A DNA stretch of 64,000 nucleotides from Micromonospora rubida (GTDB lineage: Bacteria; Actinomycetota; Actinomycetes; Mycobacteriales; Micromonosporaceae): assembly GCF_009908295.1 (NCBI RefSeq), contig NZ_JAAALO010000014.1, positions 1 through 64,000 of the forward strand, in the 5' to 3' direction. Positions 46,623 to 54,388 of the stretch are shown here, piece after piece. Below the pieces are notes generated by a model. That model was not told where the DNA came from. It ran no database searches and saw nothing but the letters and a program-made list of their open reading frames with translations. The translations under genes and the position numbers were made by a program. The first letter of the stretch is position 1; every line of letters starts with the position of its first letter.

Positions 46623-46641
46623 TTAGGTTAGCCTAACCTCG
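46623..46641 (+). promoter_or_regulatory. Near-perfect iron box before the SIP gene
   Basis: TTAGGTTAGCCTAACCTCG matches the DmdR/IdeR consensus except for its last two bases. It ends 41 bp before the chosen ATG and would block RNA polymerase when iron-loaded repressor binds. Confidence 0.9.
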
Positions 46642-46682
46642 TGTCGAATGATCACGTCGAGCCGTCGCCGGAGCAGGGTGTC

Positions 46683-47612
46683 ATGACCCAGACCCTGCCC
46701 ATCGCGCCGTGGCGCCTGTTCGCCGTCGAGGTCCGCGCCGTACGCCGGCTCAGCCCCTCGTTCCTCCGCGTCACCTTCACCGGCCCCGACCTCGACCGGT
46801 TCGCGGACAACGGCTACGACCAGCGGATCAAACTGGCGCTGCCGCTGCCCGGGGAGCGCGGGGTCCAGCTCCCCGTCGGCGCCGACTGGCACGCGAGGTG
46901 GCGGGCTCTGCCCGAGGACCGGCGCTGCCCGGTGCGCACCTACACCGTCCGGGCGGCCCGGCCCCAACTGGCCGAGGTCGACATCGACCTCGTCCTGCAC
47001 GGTGACGGCGGCCCGGCCAGCCGGTGGGCCCACCGGGTCCGGCCCGGGGACGAGGCCGCCCTGCTCGGCCCCGACGCCGGCTACCCCGGCGAGCACGGCG
47101 GAATCGAGTTCCGGCCCCCGTCGACGGATCACCTGCTGCTGGCCGGCGACGAGACGGCCGTGCCCGCGATCTGCGCCATCCTGGAACGGCTCCCACTCGA
47201 CGCCCGGGGCCGGGTGCTGCTGGAGGTGCCGGAGCGGGCCGATGCGCTGTCCGTCCCGACCCCGCCCGGCGTCGACGTGGCCTGGCTGCCCCGTGACGGG
47301 GGGCCGCACGGCAGCCGCCTGGTCCCCGCCGTCGCCGCGGCGACGGCGAGCATGCTGTCCGGCCGGGCGCCGGCCGTGGCGGGCCCGCCGTCCGGGCGGA
47401 TGTCGATCGCCGACGTGGACGTCGACTGGGACATCCTCTGGGAGGTGCCGCCCCCGGCGGCGCCGGTACAGGGGCCGCTGTACGCCTGGCTGGCGGGCGA
47501 GGCCGGGGTGATCCGTACGCTGCGCCGGCACCTGGTCGTCGAGCGGGGGATCGACCGGCGGGCGGTGGCGTTCATGGGCTACTGGCGGCTGGGCCGGGCC
47601 GACCCGATCTGA
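46683..47612 (+). CDS. Siderophore-interacting protein, ferric reductase (SIP)
   Basis: A 309-residue FAD/NAD(P)H enzyme of the ViuB/SIP family that releases iron from ferric siderophores by reduction in the cytoplasm. The FAD part shows FLRVTFTGPDLDRF, and RTYTVRAARP is the RxYT flavin motif; HGDGGPASRWAHRVRPGDEAALLGPDAGY and LAGDETAVPAICAILERLP are typical SIP segments; the end FMGYWRLGRADPI is the family tail. The ATG at 46683 (GGAG about 9 bp upstream) is preferred to GTG 46641 because the latter would overlap the iron box. It follows the acyltransferase gene by 150 bp with its own promoter. Confidence 0.92.
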   Translation: MTQTLPIAPWRLFAVEVRAVRRLSPSFLRVTFTGPDLDRFADNGYDQRIKLALPLPGERGVQLPVGADWHARWRALPEDRRCPVRTYTVRAARPQLAEVDIDLVLHGDGGPASRWAHRVRPGDEAALLGPDAGYPGEHGGIEFRPPSTDHLLLAGDETAVPAICAILERLPLDARGRVLLEVPERADALSVPTPPGVDVAWLPRDGGPHGSRLVPAVAAATASMLSGRAPAVAGPPSGRMSIADVDVDWDILWEVPPPAAPVQGPLYAWLAGEAGVIRTLRRHLVVERGIDRRAVAFMGYWRLGRADPI

Positions 47613-47969
47613 CCCGCCGCCGATCGGGGTGGGCTGGGACCGGCCGCCGGAACCGCTGTTTCCGGCGGGCAACCTGGTTGGGTTCCGCGTCGGCGCGGCC
47701 TATGGTGGCCCCATGCCATCGGCCGCGCCGCTCGCCCGCGTCACCGTCACCGTCGTGACGGCGTCGCCGGCTGCCGCCGGCCGGCGCACGTGGGTGGCCG
47801 CCCGCCCGGCGGGTGCGCCGTCGCTCGGCGCCGCCCCCATCCACGGGCTGCCGAGCCCGATCCCCAGCGGGCGTGGCCCCCCGCCGGGATACCTCCGACG
47901 GGTACGGCCACCAGGGCGAAGCTTCCGGCTTCGGCCCTTTTCTTTTACCTTTTTCCGGAAGGACGCGAC
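47613..47969 (+). other. Gene-poor gap with terminator-like hairpin before dksA-like gene
   Basis: These 357 bp contain no gene I can support; an open frame runs through but shows no ribosome-binding site or known family. At 47914-47937 a GGG-CGAAGC / GCTTCG-GCCC hairpin is followed by the T-rich run CTTTTCTTTTACCTTTTT, a textbook intrinsic terminator shape, only about 17 bp before the start of the DksA-like gene. It therefore either ends an upstream transcript or attenuates the DksA-like gene itself. Confidence 0.5.
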
Positions 47970-48293
47970 ATGAGCACCGACATCCAGGACGCCAGCGGCC
48001 GGCATTGGCTCGCCGACCTGCGCGCGACACTGACCGACGATCACGCGGCGCAGACGGTCCGGCTGACCGAGCTGACCGCCGACACCGGCGACCCGGGTGA
48101 GGCGCACACCCGCGCCGCGCTGATCGCGGCGACCCGGATGAGCCTGGGGCGGATCGCCGATGCCCTGCGCCGCATCGAGGACGGGAGCTACGGCGCCTGC
48201 GAGAAGTGCGGGGCGCAGATCCCGCCGGAGCGGCTGGAGGTCGTCCCGCACGCCCGATTCTGCGTGCCCTGCCAGCAGAAGCACCACGGCTGA
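47970..48293 (+). CDS. DksA/TraR-type zinc-finger protein
   Basis: A 107-residue protein. An N-terminal helical hairpin (WLADLRATLTDDHAAQTVRLTEL, ALIAATRMSLGRIADALRRIEDGSYGAC) leads to a four-cysteine zinc finger CEKCGAQIPPERLEVVPHARFCVPC. Such proteins bind the RNA polymerase secondary channel and change promoter choice. The tip of the coiled coil lacks a clear DxxDxA motif, so activity like true DksA is uncertain. ATG with GGAAGGA. A T-rich terminator-like hairpin stands directly upstream. Confidence 0.88.
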   Translation: MSTDIQDASGRHWLADLRATLTDDHAAQTVRLTELTADTGDPGEAHTRAALIAATRMSLGRIADALRRIEDGSYGACEKCGAQIPPERLEVVPHARFCVPCQQKHHG

Positions 48294-48303
48294 CGACGAT
48301 CCG

Positions 48304-48345
48304 CCGGTGGCCGTCGCCGAGTCAGTCGTCGGCGACGGCCACCGG
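48304..48345. terminator. 17-bp-stem hairpin between convergent genes
   Basis: CCGGTGGCCGTCGCCGA (48304-48320) pairs perfectly with 48329-48345 across an 8-nt loop, covering the stop codon of the convergent membrane-protein gene. Likely a shared terminator. Confidence 0.75.
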
Positions 48346-48786
48346 CTCGCCGGCCACGCACCGCAGCTTCAGCTCGTGCTCGCCGCCCGACCCGACGAAG
48401 GTGACCTCGACGTCGTCGTCCGGGCCCTGGTCGGCGTCGCCGACCCGGTAGCCCTGCGCGGGTGCCCAGGACACCAGCCGCACCCCGCCAGGGGCGCACT
48501 CGGCCACCGCGCTGCCGCCGGCGGTCGCGAAGAACCGGCGCGCGCCGGCCCCCGGCGACGCGGTCGCCGACGGCCCGCCCGGCCCGGTGGACGGGCTGCC
48601 GCCCGGGGCCCCCGTGCTCGCCTGCGGGGAGGCCAGCGCCCGTTCGACGTCCCGCTGGCTGTGCACCCCGCCCGGGGTGCCGGTGATGCTCTCCCCGACC
48701 AGCCGGATCGCGGCCACCCCGACCAGGGTGGCGAGCAGGGCGGTGGCCAGCCACCCGGCGAAGGCGAGGGCACGACGACGGCGCAT
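48322..48786 (-). CDS. Membrane-anchored secreted-domain protein
   Basis: A 154-residue protein with a basic start (MRRRR), one membrane helix at about 6-28, a low-complexity Pro/Gly/Ser/Thr linker (about 52-80) and a small outer domain with two cysteines (AECAPGG, KLRCVAG). The domain reads as beta strands (VRLVSWAPAQGYRVGDADQGP, DDVEVTFVGSGGEHELKLRC), a pattern seen in unnamed actinobacterial anchored proteins. Function unknown. It is divergent from the response regulator gene 102 bp away and could be a target of that system. ATG start. Confidence 0.7.
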   Translation of the reverse strand: MRRRRALAFAGWLATALLATLVGVAAIRLVGESITGTPGGVHSQRDVERALASPQASTGAPGGSPSTGPGGPSATASPGAGARRFFATAGGSAVAECAPGGVRLVSWAPAQGYRVGDADQGPDDDVEVTFVGSGGEHELKLRCVAGEPVAVADD

Positions 48787-48888
48787 CCCCCGACTATCCC
48801 CGATCGAAGGTTGGCGGGAGCGCCGGTCGAGGCTAAGGGAGGGTTAAGGAACCGGCCGGCGGCGGTCCCGGCGGCTAGCCTGCATCCT

Positions 48889-49581
48889 GTGCCCCGCCTG
48901 CTGCTCATCGAGGACGACCTGACCATCCGGACGCCGCTGGCGCGGGCGCTGCGGGACCGGGGCCACGCCGTGGCCGCCGCGTCCACCGCGATGGCGGGTC
49001 TGCGCGACGCCCTCGACGACCGGCCGGACCTCGTCGTGCTGGACCTGGGCCTGCCCGACCTCGACGGGCGGGACCTGCTGCGGATGCTGCGGGCGGTCAG
49101 CGCGGTGCCGATCATCGTGGCGACCGCCCGCGACGACGAGACCGAGATCGTCCGGGTCCTCGACGCCGGCGCCGACGACTACGTGGTGAAGCCGTTCACC
49201 GCCGCCCAACTTGACGCGCGGGTCCGCGCGGTGCTGCGGCGCGGCGCGGCCCAGGCGACGCAGGACCCGACGCTGGCGGTGGGCGGCCTGCGGGTGGACC
49301 CGCGCTCACGTCAGGTGACCCTCGACGGCACGCCGGTCGAGCTGACCCCACGCGAGTTCGACCTGCTGCACCACCTCGCGGCCCGGCCCGGCGAGGTGGT
49401 CACCAAGCGGGAGCTGCTCACCGAGGTCTGGCAGATCCCGTACGGGGGCGCGGACAAGACCGTCGACGTGCACCTGTCGTGGCTGCGCCGCAAGCTGGGC
49501 GAGAGCGCCCAGCAGCCCCGCTACCTGTACACGGTGCGGGGGGTGGGGGTCCGGCTGGAGTGCCCGGGCGGTGCCGGGTGA
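48889..49581 (+). CDS. OmpR-family response regulator
   Basis: A 230-residue regulator. The receiver domain (1-115) has the acidic pair in LLLIEDDLT, the phosphorylation site Asp52 in VVLDLGLPD and the lysine in DDYVVKPFT. The C-terminal winged helix (about 130-225) shows LTPREFDLLHHLAARPGEVVTKRELLTEVW and TVDVHLSWLRRKLGE. GTG start. Its stop overlaps the GTG of the sensor kinase gene (GTGA), the usual coupled pair. The target genes likely include the PepSY gene 71 bp beyond the kinase. Confidence 0.94.
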   Translation: MPRLLLIEDDLTIRTPLARALRDRGHAVAAASTAMAGLRDALDDRPDLVVLDLGLPDLDGRDLLRMLRAVSAVPIIVATARDDETEIVRVLDAGADDYVVKPFTAAQLDARVRAVLRRGAAQATQDPTLAVGGLRVDPRSRQVTLDGTPVELTPREFDLLHHLAARPGEVVTKRELLTEVWQIPYGGADKTVDVHLSWLRRKLGESAQQPRYLYTVRGVGVRLECPGGAG

Positions 49582-50861
49582 GGGCGCGGCTCGCGCTGCT
49601 GGCCGCCGCGGTCAGCGTGCTCACCCTCGTGGCCTTCCTCGTCCCGCTGGCGCTGCTGGTGCGGGACGTGGCCGAGGACCGGGCCACGGTCCGGGCGACC
49701 GCGGACGCGCAGAGCCTGGTGCCGGTGGTGGGTACGGCCGACGCGGCGACCATCCGGCTGACCGCCGAGCAGCTCGCCGCGGAGTCGGGCCGACCGGTCA
49801 GCGTGTTCCTGCCCGGCGACACGGTGTTGGGCACGCCCGTCCCGCGTACCCCGGCGGTGGCCCTGGCCGAACGGGGGCGCAGCCTCACCGCGGAGTCGGA
49901 CGAGGGACGCGAGGTGGTCATCGCCGTGCAGGGGCGGCCGGACGGCACGGGCGTGATCCGGACGGTGGTGCCGCGCGCCGAGCTGACCGCCGGGGTGACC
50001 CGGGCCTGGCTGGTGCTGGCCCTGCTCGGGGTGCTGCTGGTGCTGCTCGGGCTGCTGGTCGCCGACCGGCTGGCCCGCACCCTGGTCCGGCCGATCGCCG
50101 AGCTGTCCACGGTGTCGCACCGGCTGGCCAACGCCGAGCTGGACGCCCGGGTGACGCCCGCGGGCCCGGCGGAACTGCGCGAGGTTGCCGGCGCGCTCAA
50201 CCACCTGGCGGGCCGGATCCAGGTCCTGCTCGCCCAGGAGCGCGAGCAGGTGGCCGACCTTTCCCACCGGCTGCGCACCCCGCTGACGGCGCTGCGGCTG
50301 GAGGCCGAGTCGCTGCGCGAGCCGCAGGAGGCGGCGCGGATCGCCGCCGCGGTGGACGGGTTGGAGCGGGCCGTGACCGGCCTGATCCGCCAGGCCCGCC
50401 GCGACCGGTCGCCGGCCGCCGTGGGCGGCGACGCGGCGGCGGTGGTCGCCGACCGGGTGGCGTTCTGGTCGGTGCTGGCCGAGGACACCGGGCGGGAGGT
50501 CCGCTGCGACCTGAATCCCGGGCCGCTGCCGGTCAGGGTGCCCGCCGACGAGCTGGCCGCGGCCCTCGACGCGTTGCTCGGCAACGTGTTCGCGCACACC
50601 CCGGATGGCACCGCGTTCACCGTCCGTCTCGCCCGCGACGCCGACGGGGTGGTCCTCACCGTGTCCGACGAGGGACCCGGCATGCCGGCCGCCACGGTAC
50701 GCCGGGGAGCCAGCCCGGCCGGGTCCACCGGGCTGGGCCTGGACATCGCCCGCCGCGCGGCGGAGGCCGGCGGTGGCCGGCTGGAGCTGCGCACCGCCCC
50801 GGGCGGCGGGGCCGAGGTGCGCCTGCGGCTGGCCCCGCCGGCGACCTTAACCGGGCCTTAG
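49578..50861 (+). CDS. Sensor histidine kinase
   Basis: A 427-residue membrane kinase. Two membrane helices (about 5-28 and 142-165) enclose an outer sensor domain of about 115 residues without cysteines. A HAMP linker follows (RLARTLVRPIAELSTVSHRLANAELDARV), then the phosphorylation helix VADLSHRLRTPLTALRL with His230 and the ATPase with N box LDALLGNVFAHTPDG, G1 DEGPGMP and G2 GSTGLGLDIARR. The GTG overlaps the response-regulator stop. The signal is unknown; the PepSY protein encoded next may feed back on it. Confidence 0.93.
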   Translation: MRARLALLAAAVSVLTLVAFLVPLALLVRDVAEDRATVRATADAQSLVPVVGTADAATIRLTAEQLAAESGRPVSVFLPGDTVLGTPVPRTPAVALAERGRSLTAESDEGREVVIAVQGRPDGTGVIRTVVPRAELTAGVTRAWLVLALLGVLLVLLGLLVADRLARTLVRPIAELSTVSHRLANAELDARVTPAGPAELREVAGALNHLAGRIQVLLAQEREQVADLSHRLRTPLTALRLEAESLREPQEAARIAAAVDGLERAVTGLIRQARRDRSPAAVGGDAAAVVADRVAFWSVLAEDTGREVRCDLNPGPLPVRVPADELAAALDALLGNVFAHTPDGTAFTVRLARDADGVVLTVSDEGPGMPAATVRRGASPAGSTGLGLDIARRAAEAGGGRLELRTAPGGGAEVRLRLAPPATLTGP

Positions 50862-50932
50862 CGTTCGTGCAGCGCGCCGCTATCCCGCCACGGTCGATCC
50901 TCGACGCAGCAACCGAGGAAAGGTGTACCGAG

Positions 50933-51430
50933 ATGAAGCGCAACTCCCTGATCATGGCGTCCGTCGGTGGCGCGGCGATGCTGGCGGTGGCCGGGGTCGC
51001 CCTCGGCGTCACCGCCACCGACGACCGCGCCACACCGACCGCCCTGGTCGCCGCCACCGTGGCCCCGGCGGCGACCGGCAGCCCGGACGGCGCCCCCACC
51101 TCGGCGCCGGCGACCGGTGTGCCCGCCACCGGCTCGCCGGCCGGCACGGCGACGCCGCCCCCCGCCGACGGGAGCGTCGACGAGCGGCGGGCCGGCGAGA
51201 TCGCGCTGGCGCGTGCCGGAGGCGGCCGGATCGTCGAGGTCGAGGCCGAGGACGAGGACGGCCGTCAGGTGTGGAGCGTCGAGATCGTCAACGGGCAGAC
51301 CGAGCACGAGGTCGACGTCGACCGCAACGACGGCGCGGTGGTCAAGGCCGAGCAGGAGCCGGTCGACGACGACGACCGTGACGATGACCGTGACGATGAC
51401 GACGACGATGACGACGGCAGCGACGACTGA
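50933..51430 (+). CDS. Secreted PepSY-domain protein with poly-Asp tail
   Basis: A 165-residue protein with a signal peptide or anchor (LIMASVGGAAMLAVAGVALGVTA), an Ala/Pro/Thr-rich linker (about 35-85), a PepSY domain (about 88-145: ERRAGEIALARAGGGRIVEVEAEDEDGRQVWSVEIVNGQ read in pieces) and an acidic tail that is almost all aspartate (DDDDRDDDRDD and on). PepSY domains inhibit or bind extracellular partners; the tail could bind calcium or other cations. GAGGAAAGG site. It follows the kinase by 71 bp, so it is probably in the operon and may be its output. Confidence 0.85.
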   Translation: MKRNSLIMASVGGAAMLAVAGVALGVTATDDRATPTALVAATVAPAATGSPDGAPTSAPATGVPATGSPAGTATPPPADGSVDERRAGEIALARAGGGRIVEVEAEDEDGRQVWSVEIVNGQTEHEVDVDRNDGAVVKAEQEPVDDDDRDDDRDDDDDDDDGSDD

Positions 51431-51772
51431 GCGACGCCGGCCGGCCGGGCGGGCTGCTCCCATCCGGGAGCGGCCCGCCCGTCCCCGTCGCCGGGCATGC
51501 CGTCGCCCGTCCGATGGCGCGCCCGGCGACGGCCCGGTGCGGCGCCGGGAACTTTTCCGTCCCCGCGCCCGACAAACAGTGGTGCGCCGCACCGGGGCGG
51601 CGCGCGGAGATACGCCTCCCGCCGCTGGTGGGAGGCGTCAGCCGCCGGAGCCGGGCCGGGAGACAGACCACGTGAACGCAACAGCGCCGCGCGCCGTACC
51701 GGTCCGCGTGAGCACCGCCGAAGCGCGCCGCCGGTCGGGCGCGGCCACCCGCGTCGGGTCGGGTGGCCGGCC
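51431..51772 (+). promoter_or_regulatory. Intergenic region: terminator and possible ECF promoter
   Basis: The 342-bp gap before the sigma gene begins with a 15-bp-stem terminator (51447-51480, one G-T pair, ATCC loop). GGGAACTTTTCC at 51546-51557 contains a GGAAC -35 element of ECF type; 16-17 bp on is CGACAA as a possible -10. This would let the sigma factor read its own gene, but the start codon is about 200 bp further. No gene is supported in the rest. Confidence 0.4.
51447..51480 (+). terminator. 15-bp-stem terminator after the PepSY gene
   Basis: GGGCGGGCTGCTCCC pairs with GGGAGCGGCCCGCCC around ATCC, with a single G-T pair, 16 bp past the PepSY stop codon. Confidence 0.8.
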
Positions 51773-52351
51773 GTGGTGACCGCGGAGGCCGACGACGAGC
51801 AGGTGACCCGCTGGGCACGCCTCGCCGGGCAGGGCGACCAGCAGGCCGCCGCGGCGTTCGTCCGGGCCCTGCAGCGACCGGTGTGGCGGTTCCTGGCCCA
51901 CCTCGCCGGGCCGGGAGAGGCCGACGACCTGACCCAGGAGACGTTCCTGCGGGCGCTGCGCAGCCTGCCCGGCTTCGCCGGCCGCTCCTCGGCCCGCACC
52001 TGGCTGTTCACCATCGCCCGCCGGGTCGCCGTCGACCACGTCCGGGCGGCGGTGACCCGCCCGCGTACCGCGACCCTGCCGGACTGGCGCACGGCGGCGG
52101 AGGGCGTGGGCGCGGTCGAGCCTGCGGCCGACGACGGGGTCGCCCTGCACCGGCTGATCGCCGCGCTGGCCCCGGAACGACGGGTGGCTTTCGTGGCCAC
52201 GCAGGTGGCCGGCCTGTCCTACGCGGAGGCCGCCCAGGTCTGCGGCTGCCCGATCGGCACGATCCGCTCCCGGGTGGCGCGGGCGCGCGAGGACCTCGTG
52301 GCCGCCTGGCAGGCCGACGCCCACCCGGCCCGCCCGACCAGCGCCGGCTGA
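51773..52351 (+). CDS. ECF sigma factor (SigC/SigE-like group)
   Basis: A 192-residue sigma factor. Region 2 covers about 15-85 (AFVRALQRPVWRFLAHLAGPGEADDLTQETFLRALRSLPGF, ARTWLFTIARRVAVDHVRA); region 4 covers about 120-180 (IAALAPERRVAFVATQVAGLSYAEAAQVCGCPIGTIRSRVARARE). Starts are GTG at 51773 or 51776. It faces the anti-sigma factor gene tail-to-tail with a 107-bp gap rather than forming the usual co-directional pair. The last 19 bp including its stop codon are repeated 57 bp downstream. Confidence 0.92.
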   Translation: MVTAEADDEQVTRWARLAGQGDQQAAAAFVRALQRPVWRFLAHLAGPGEADDLTQETFLRALRSLPGFAGRSSARTWLFTIARRVAVDHVRAAVTRPRTATLPDWRTAAEGVGAVEPAADDGVALHRLIAALAPERRVAFVATQVAGLSYAEAAQVCGCPIGTIRSRVARAREDLVAAWQADAHPARPTSAG

Positions 52352-52408
52352 GCCCCGGGGCGGGTGGCCCGGAGACCGCTGACGCCCGTCCGACCAGCGC
52401 CGGCTGAG
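52333..52408. repeat. 19-bp direct repeat over the sigma gene end
   Basis: CCGACCAGCGCCGGCTGAG occurs at 52333-52351 (end of the sigma gene) and again at 52390-52408. This is probably the trace of a short local duplication in the sigma/anti-sigma gap. Confidence 0.8.
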
Positions 52409-52458
52409 TCCTCCGGGGACCGCCGACGGCGCCTGCCCCGCCCGCCGAGGGCCGGCCT

Positions 52459-53229
52459 TCAGGCGGCCCGCCGGTCGCTGGCCTGCGCGGCGTACGGCTG
52501 CGGTGGCACCAGGCGCAGCGGGGCCGGCTGCTCGGACTGGTCCGGCTCGACCCGCCAGCGGGAGGCCCGCGACCGGCCCTGCCCCGACGACGGACCACCC
52601 GGGCGCAGCCGGGGCCGCGACAGCAGCACGGTGAGCACCCAGCCGACCACCAGGAAACCGTGGCTGACCAGCCGGGACGCGGCCACCTGACCGGTCATCA
52701 GGTCGTTCACCGACAGCAGCACCAGCGTCGCGACGAAGGCGCTGAGCATCGGCAGCACCCCGGCGGGCGGGAACCGCCGCGCCGCGACGAACAGGAACCC
52801 GGCGCCGACGGCGACGTTCCACGCCGCCGACTCGTGCCACAGGTGCTGGCCGGCGGCGTGCGCGTGCGCGACGACCGCGCCCCGGCCGACCTGCGCCAGC
52901 CCGAGCACCAGTTGCACGGCACCGACCAGGCCCAGCGCGGCCCGCAGCCCGGCCACCAGCCGGCCCCGCCAGGCGGGCGTCCGGCGGGGGGAGGCCCCGG
53001 CCGGGACGGCGGCGAGGACCGCGTCGGCCAGGTCGGGCATGGGCGACACCACCCGGGTACGCGCCCGCCGAGTCACCGCCGCCGCCGCGTCGAACCAGGC
53101 CCGGCAGTCACCGCACGTGTCCAGGTGCCCGTCGGTCGCGGCCCGCTCGGCCGGGGTCTCCTCCCCGTCCAGTTGGGCCGACAGGATCTCCCGCCACTGC
53201 TCACACCGCATGTACCGATAGTCGCTCAC
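52459..53229 (-). CDS. Zinc-finger anti-sigma factor, membrane-bound
   Basis: A 256-residue zf-HC2 anti-sigma factor. The zinc site is at the N-terminus (CEQWREILSAQLDGEE, then HLDTCGDCRAWF, giving His-x3-Cys-x2-Cys). About four membrane helices follow between 85 and 205 (LRAALGLVGAVQLVLGLAQV, AAWNVAVGAGFLFVAA, LPMLSAFVATLVLLSV, HGFLVVGWVLTVLL) and a basic tail. It should hold the facing sigma factor inactive until redox or envelope stress frees it. GTG at 53229 is the longest start; ATG at 53211 (MRCEQW) is as likely. Confidence 0.88.
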   Translation of the reverse strand: MSDYRYMRCEQWREILSAQLDGEETPAERAATDGHLDTCGDCRAWFDAAAAVTRRARTRVVSPMPDLADAVLAAVPAGASPRRTPAWRGRLVAGLRAALGLVGAVQLVLGLAQVGRGAVVAHAHAAGQHLWHESAAWNVAVGAGFLFVAARRFPPAGVLPMLSAFVATLVLLSVNDLMTGQVAASRLVSHGFLVVGWVLTVLLSRPRLRPGGPSSGQGRSRASRWRVEPDQSEQPAPLRLVPPQPYAAQASDRRAA

Positions 53230-53356
53230 CGGCGGCCTGTGGTTCCCGCCGACGAACCGCGCGCTGCTGGTCAGGTGCCCCGCGGGCGCTGCCTCCCGGC
53301 GAAGCGGTCGTCATGCCGCTCGACGACGAGCGCACCCCGCCGCCGCCCGCCCCGGC

Positions 53357-54388
53357 TCACGGCCCGTGCGGCGGCTTGTACGCGGTGACCAGCTCCCAGC
53401 CGCCGGGCAGCACCCGCACCCGGGTGAAGCCGACCTCCTCGAGCAGGGCGGTGTAGAACTCCACCTCCCGCAGCCGGCTGACGCAGCTGTCGACGCCGAT
53501 GAGGAAGTAGCTCCAGAAGAACTGCATCGCCAGCCGGTCCGGGGTGCGGAACTCCTCGCAGATCAGCAGGAGCCCGCCCGGCGCGAGGGCGGCGTACGCC
53601 TTCTCGACCAGCGTGCGGGCCACGTCGTTCGGCCAGTCGTGCAGCACCCGCACGAACGCCAGCGCGTCGTAGCCGCCGGGCAGCGGCTCGGCGAGGAAGT
53701 CGCCGCCGACGAACCCCAGCCGGTCCGGGTGCCCGCAGCGGGCCCGCGTCAGCTCCACCAGCGGTGCCACCGCCGGCAGGTTGTACACGTCGGCCCGCAG
53801 CCCCGGGGCGTCGTCGAGCACCCGCGCGGCGAGCGTGCCGTCGCCGCCGCCGACGTCGAGCAGGCGGCGCCGGTCCGGCCACAACCGGTCGGCGTGCCGG
53901 TGGACCGTCTCGAGCACCGGGCCGAGGCCGACGGCCATGCTGCGCTCGAAGGCGGCGGTCTGCTCGTCGTCGCGCGGCGGCCACGCGAAGTCGTCGTCGG
54001 TCATGCCCGCGTCTCCGCGCAGGCTCTCCGCGAGCCGGCCGTGCAGCCGCCGCCACGGGTACCGGTCCCGGTCCCGCTCGACCGCGTCCGGCCCGGCGAC
54101 GGCCGCCACGGCGTCGCGCAGCCCGGGCACGGCCCGGTAGCGGGCCACGGCGATGTCGTCGCCGGGTTCGTCCCGCTCGACGAACCCGAGGCTTTCCAGG
54201 CAGTCCAGGAACTTGTACAGCCGCAGCGGGCGCACCCCGAACTTCTCGGCGAGCTCGCCGAGGACGGCCGGACCCGGCTCCAGCGCGTCGAGCAGGCCCA
54301 TGGTGAGTGCTGTCTCCAGCACGTCCATGGCCTTGGTGCCGTTGGCGAGCAGGCTCATCAGGGCCCGCGGCGACAGCGTGACGGTCAT
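53357..54388 (-). CDS. SAM-dependent O-methyltransferase
   Basis: A 343-residue methyltransferase of the acetylserotonin/small-molecule OMT type. An N-terminal dimerisation/winged-helix part (about 10-95: LETALTMGLLDALEPGPAVLGELAEKFGVRPLRLYKFLDCLESLGF) is followed by the Rossmann domain with motif I LLDVGGGDGTLAARV near 180 and the later FVRVLHDWPNDVARTLVEKAYAALAPGGLLLICEE. The HDWPND aspartate/histidine region is the usual catalytic neighbourhood. The ATG overlaps the stop of the kynureninase-like gene (ATGA). In this operon it most likely methylates a phenol or carboxylate of a tryptophan-derived aromatic. Confidence 0.9.
   Translation of the reverse strand: MTVTLSPRALMSLLANGTKAMDVLETALTMGLLDALEPGPAVLGELAEKFGVRPLRLYKFLDCLESLGFVERDEPGDDIAVARYRAVPGLRDAVAAVAGPDAVERDRDRYPWRRLHGRLAESLRGDAGMTDDDFAWPPRDDEQTAAFERSMAVGLGPVLETVHRHADRLWPDRRRLLDVGGGDGTLAARVLDDAPGLRADVYNLPAVAPLVELTRARCGHPDRLGFVGGDFLAEPLPGGYDALAFVRVLHDWPNDVARTLVEKAYAALAPGGLLLICEEFRTPDRLAMQFFWSYFLIGVDSCVSRLREVEFYTALLEEVGFTRVRVLPGGWELVTAYKPPHGP

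Noticed and set aside
47629..47973. 114-residue frame before the DksA-like gene
   Set aside because: No ribosome-binding site or recognisable domain, and its end contains a T-rich terminator-like hairpin.
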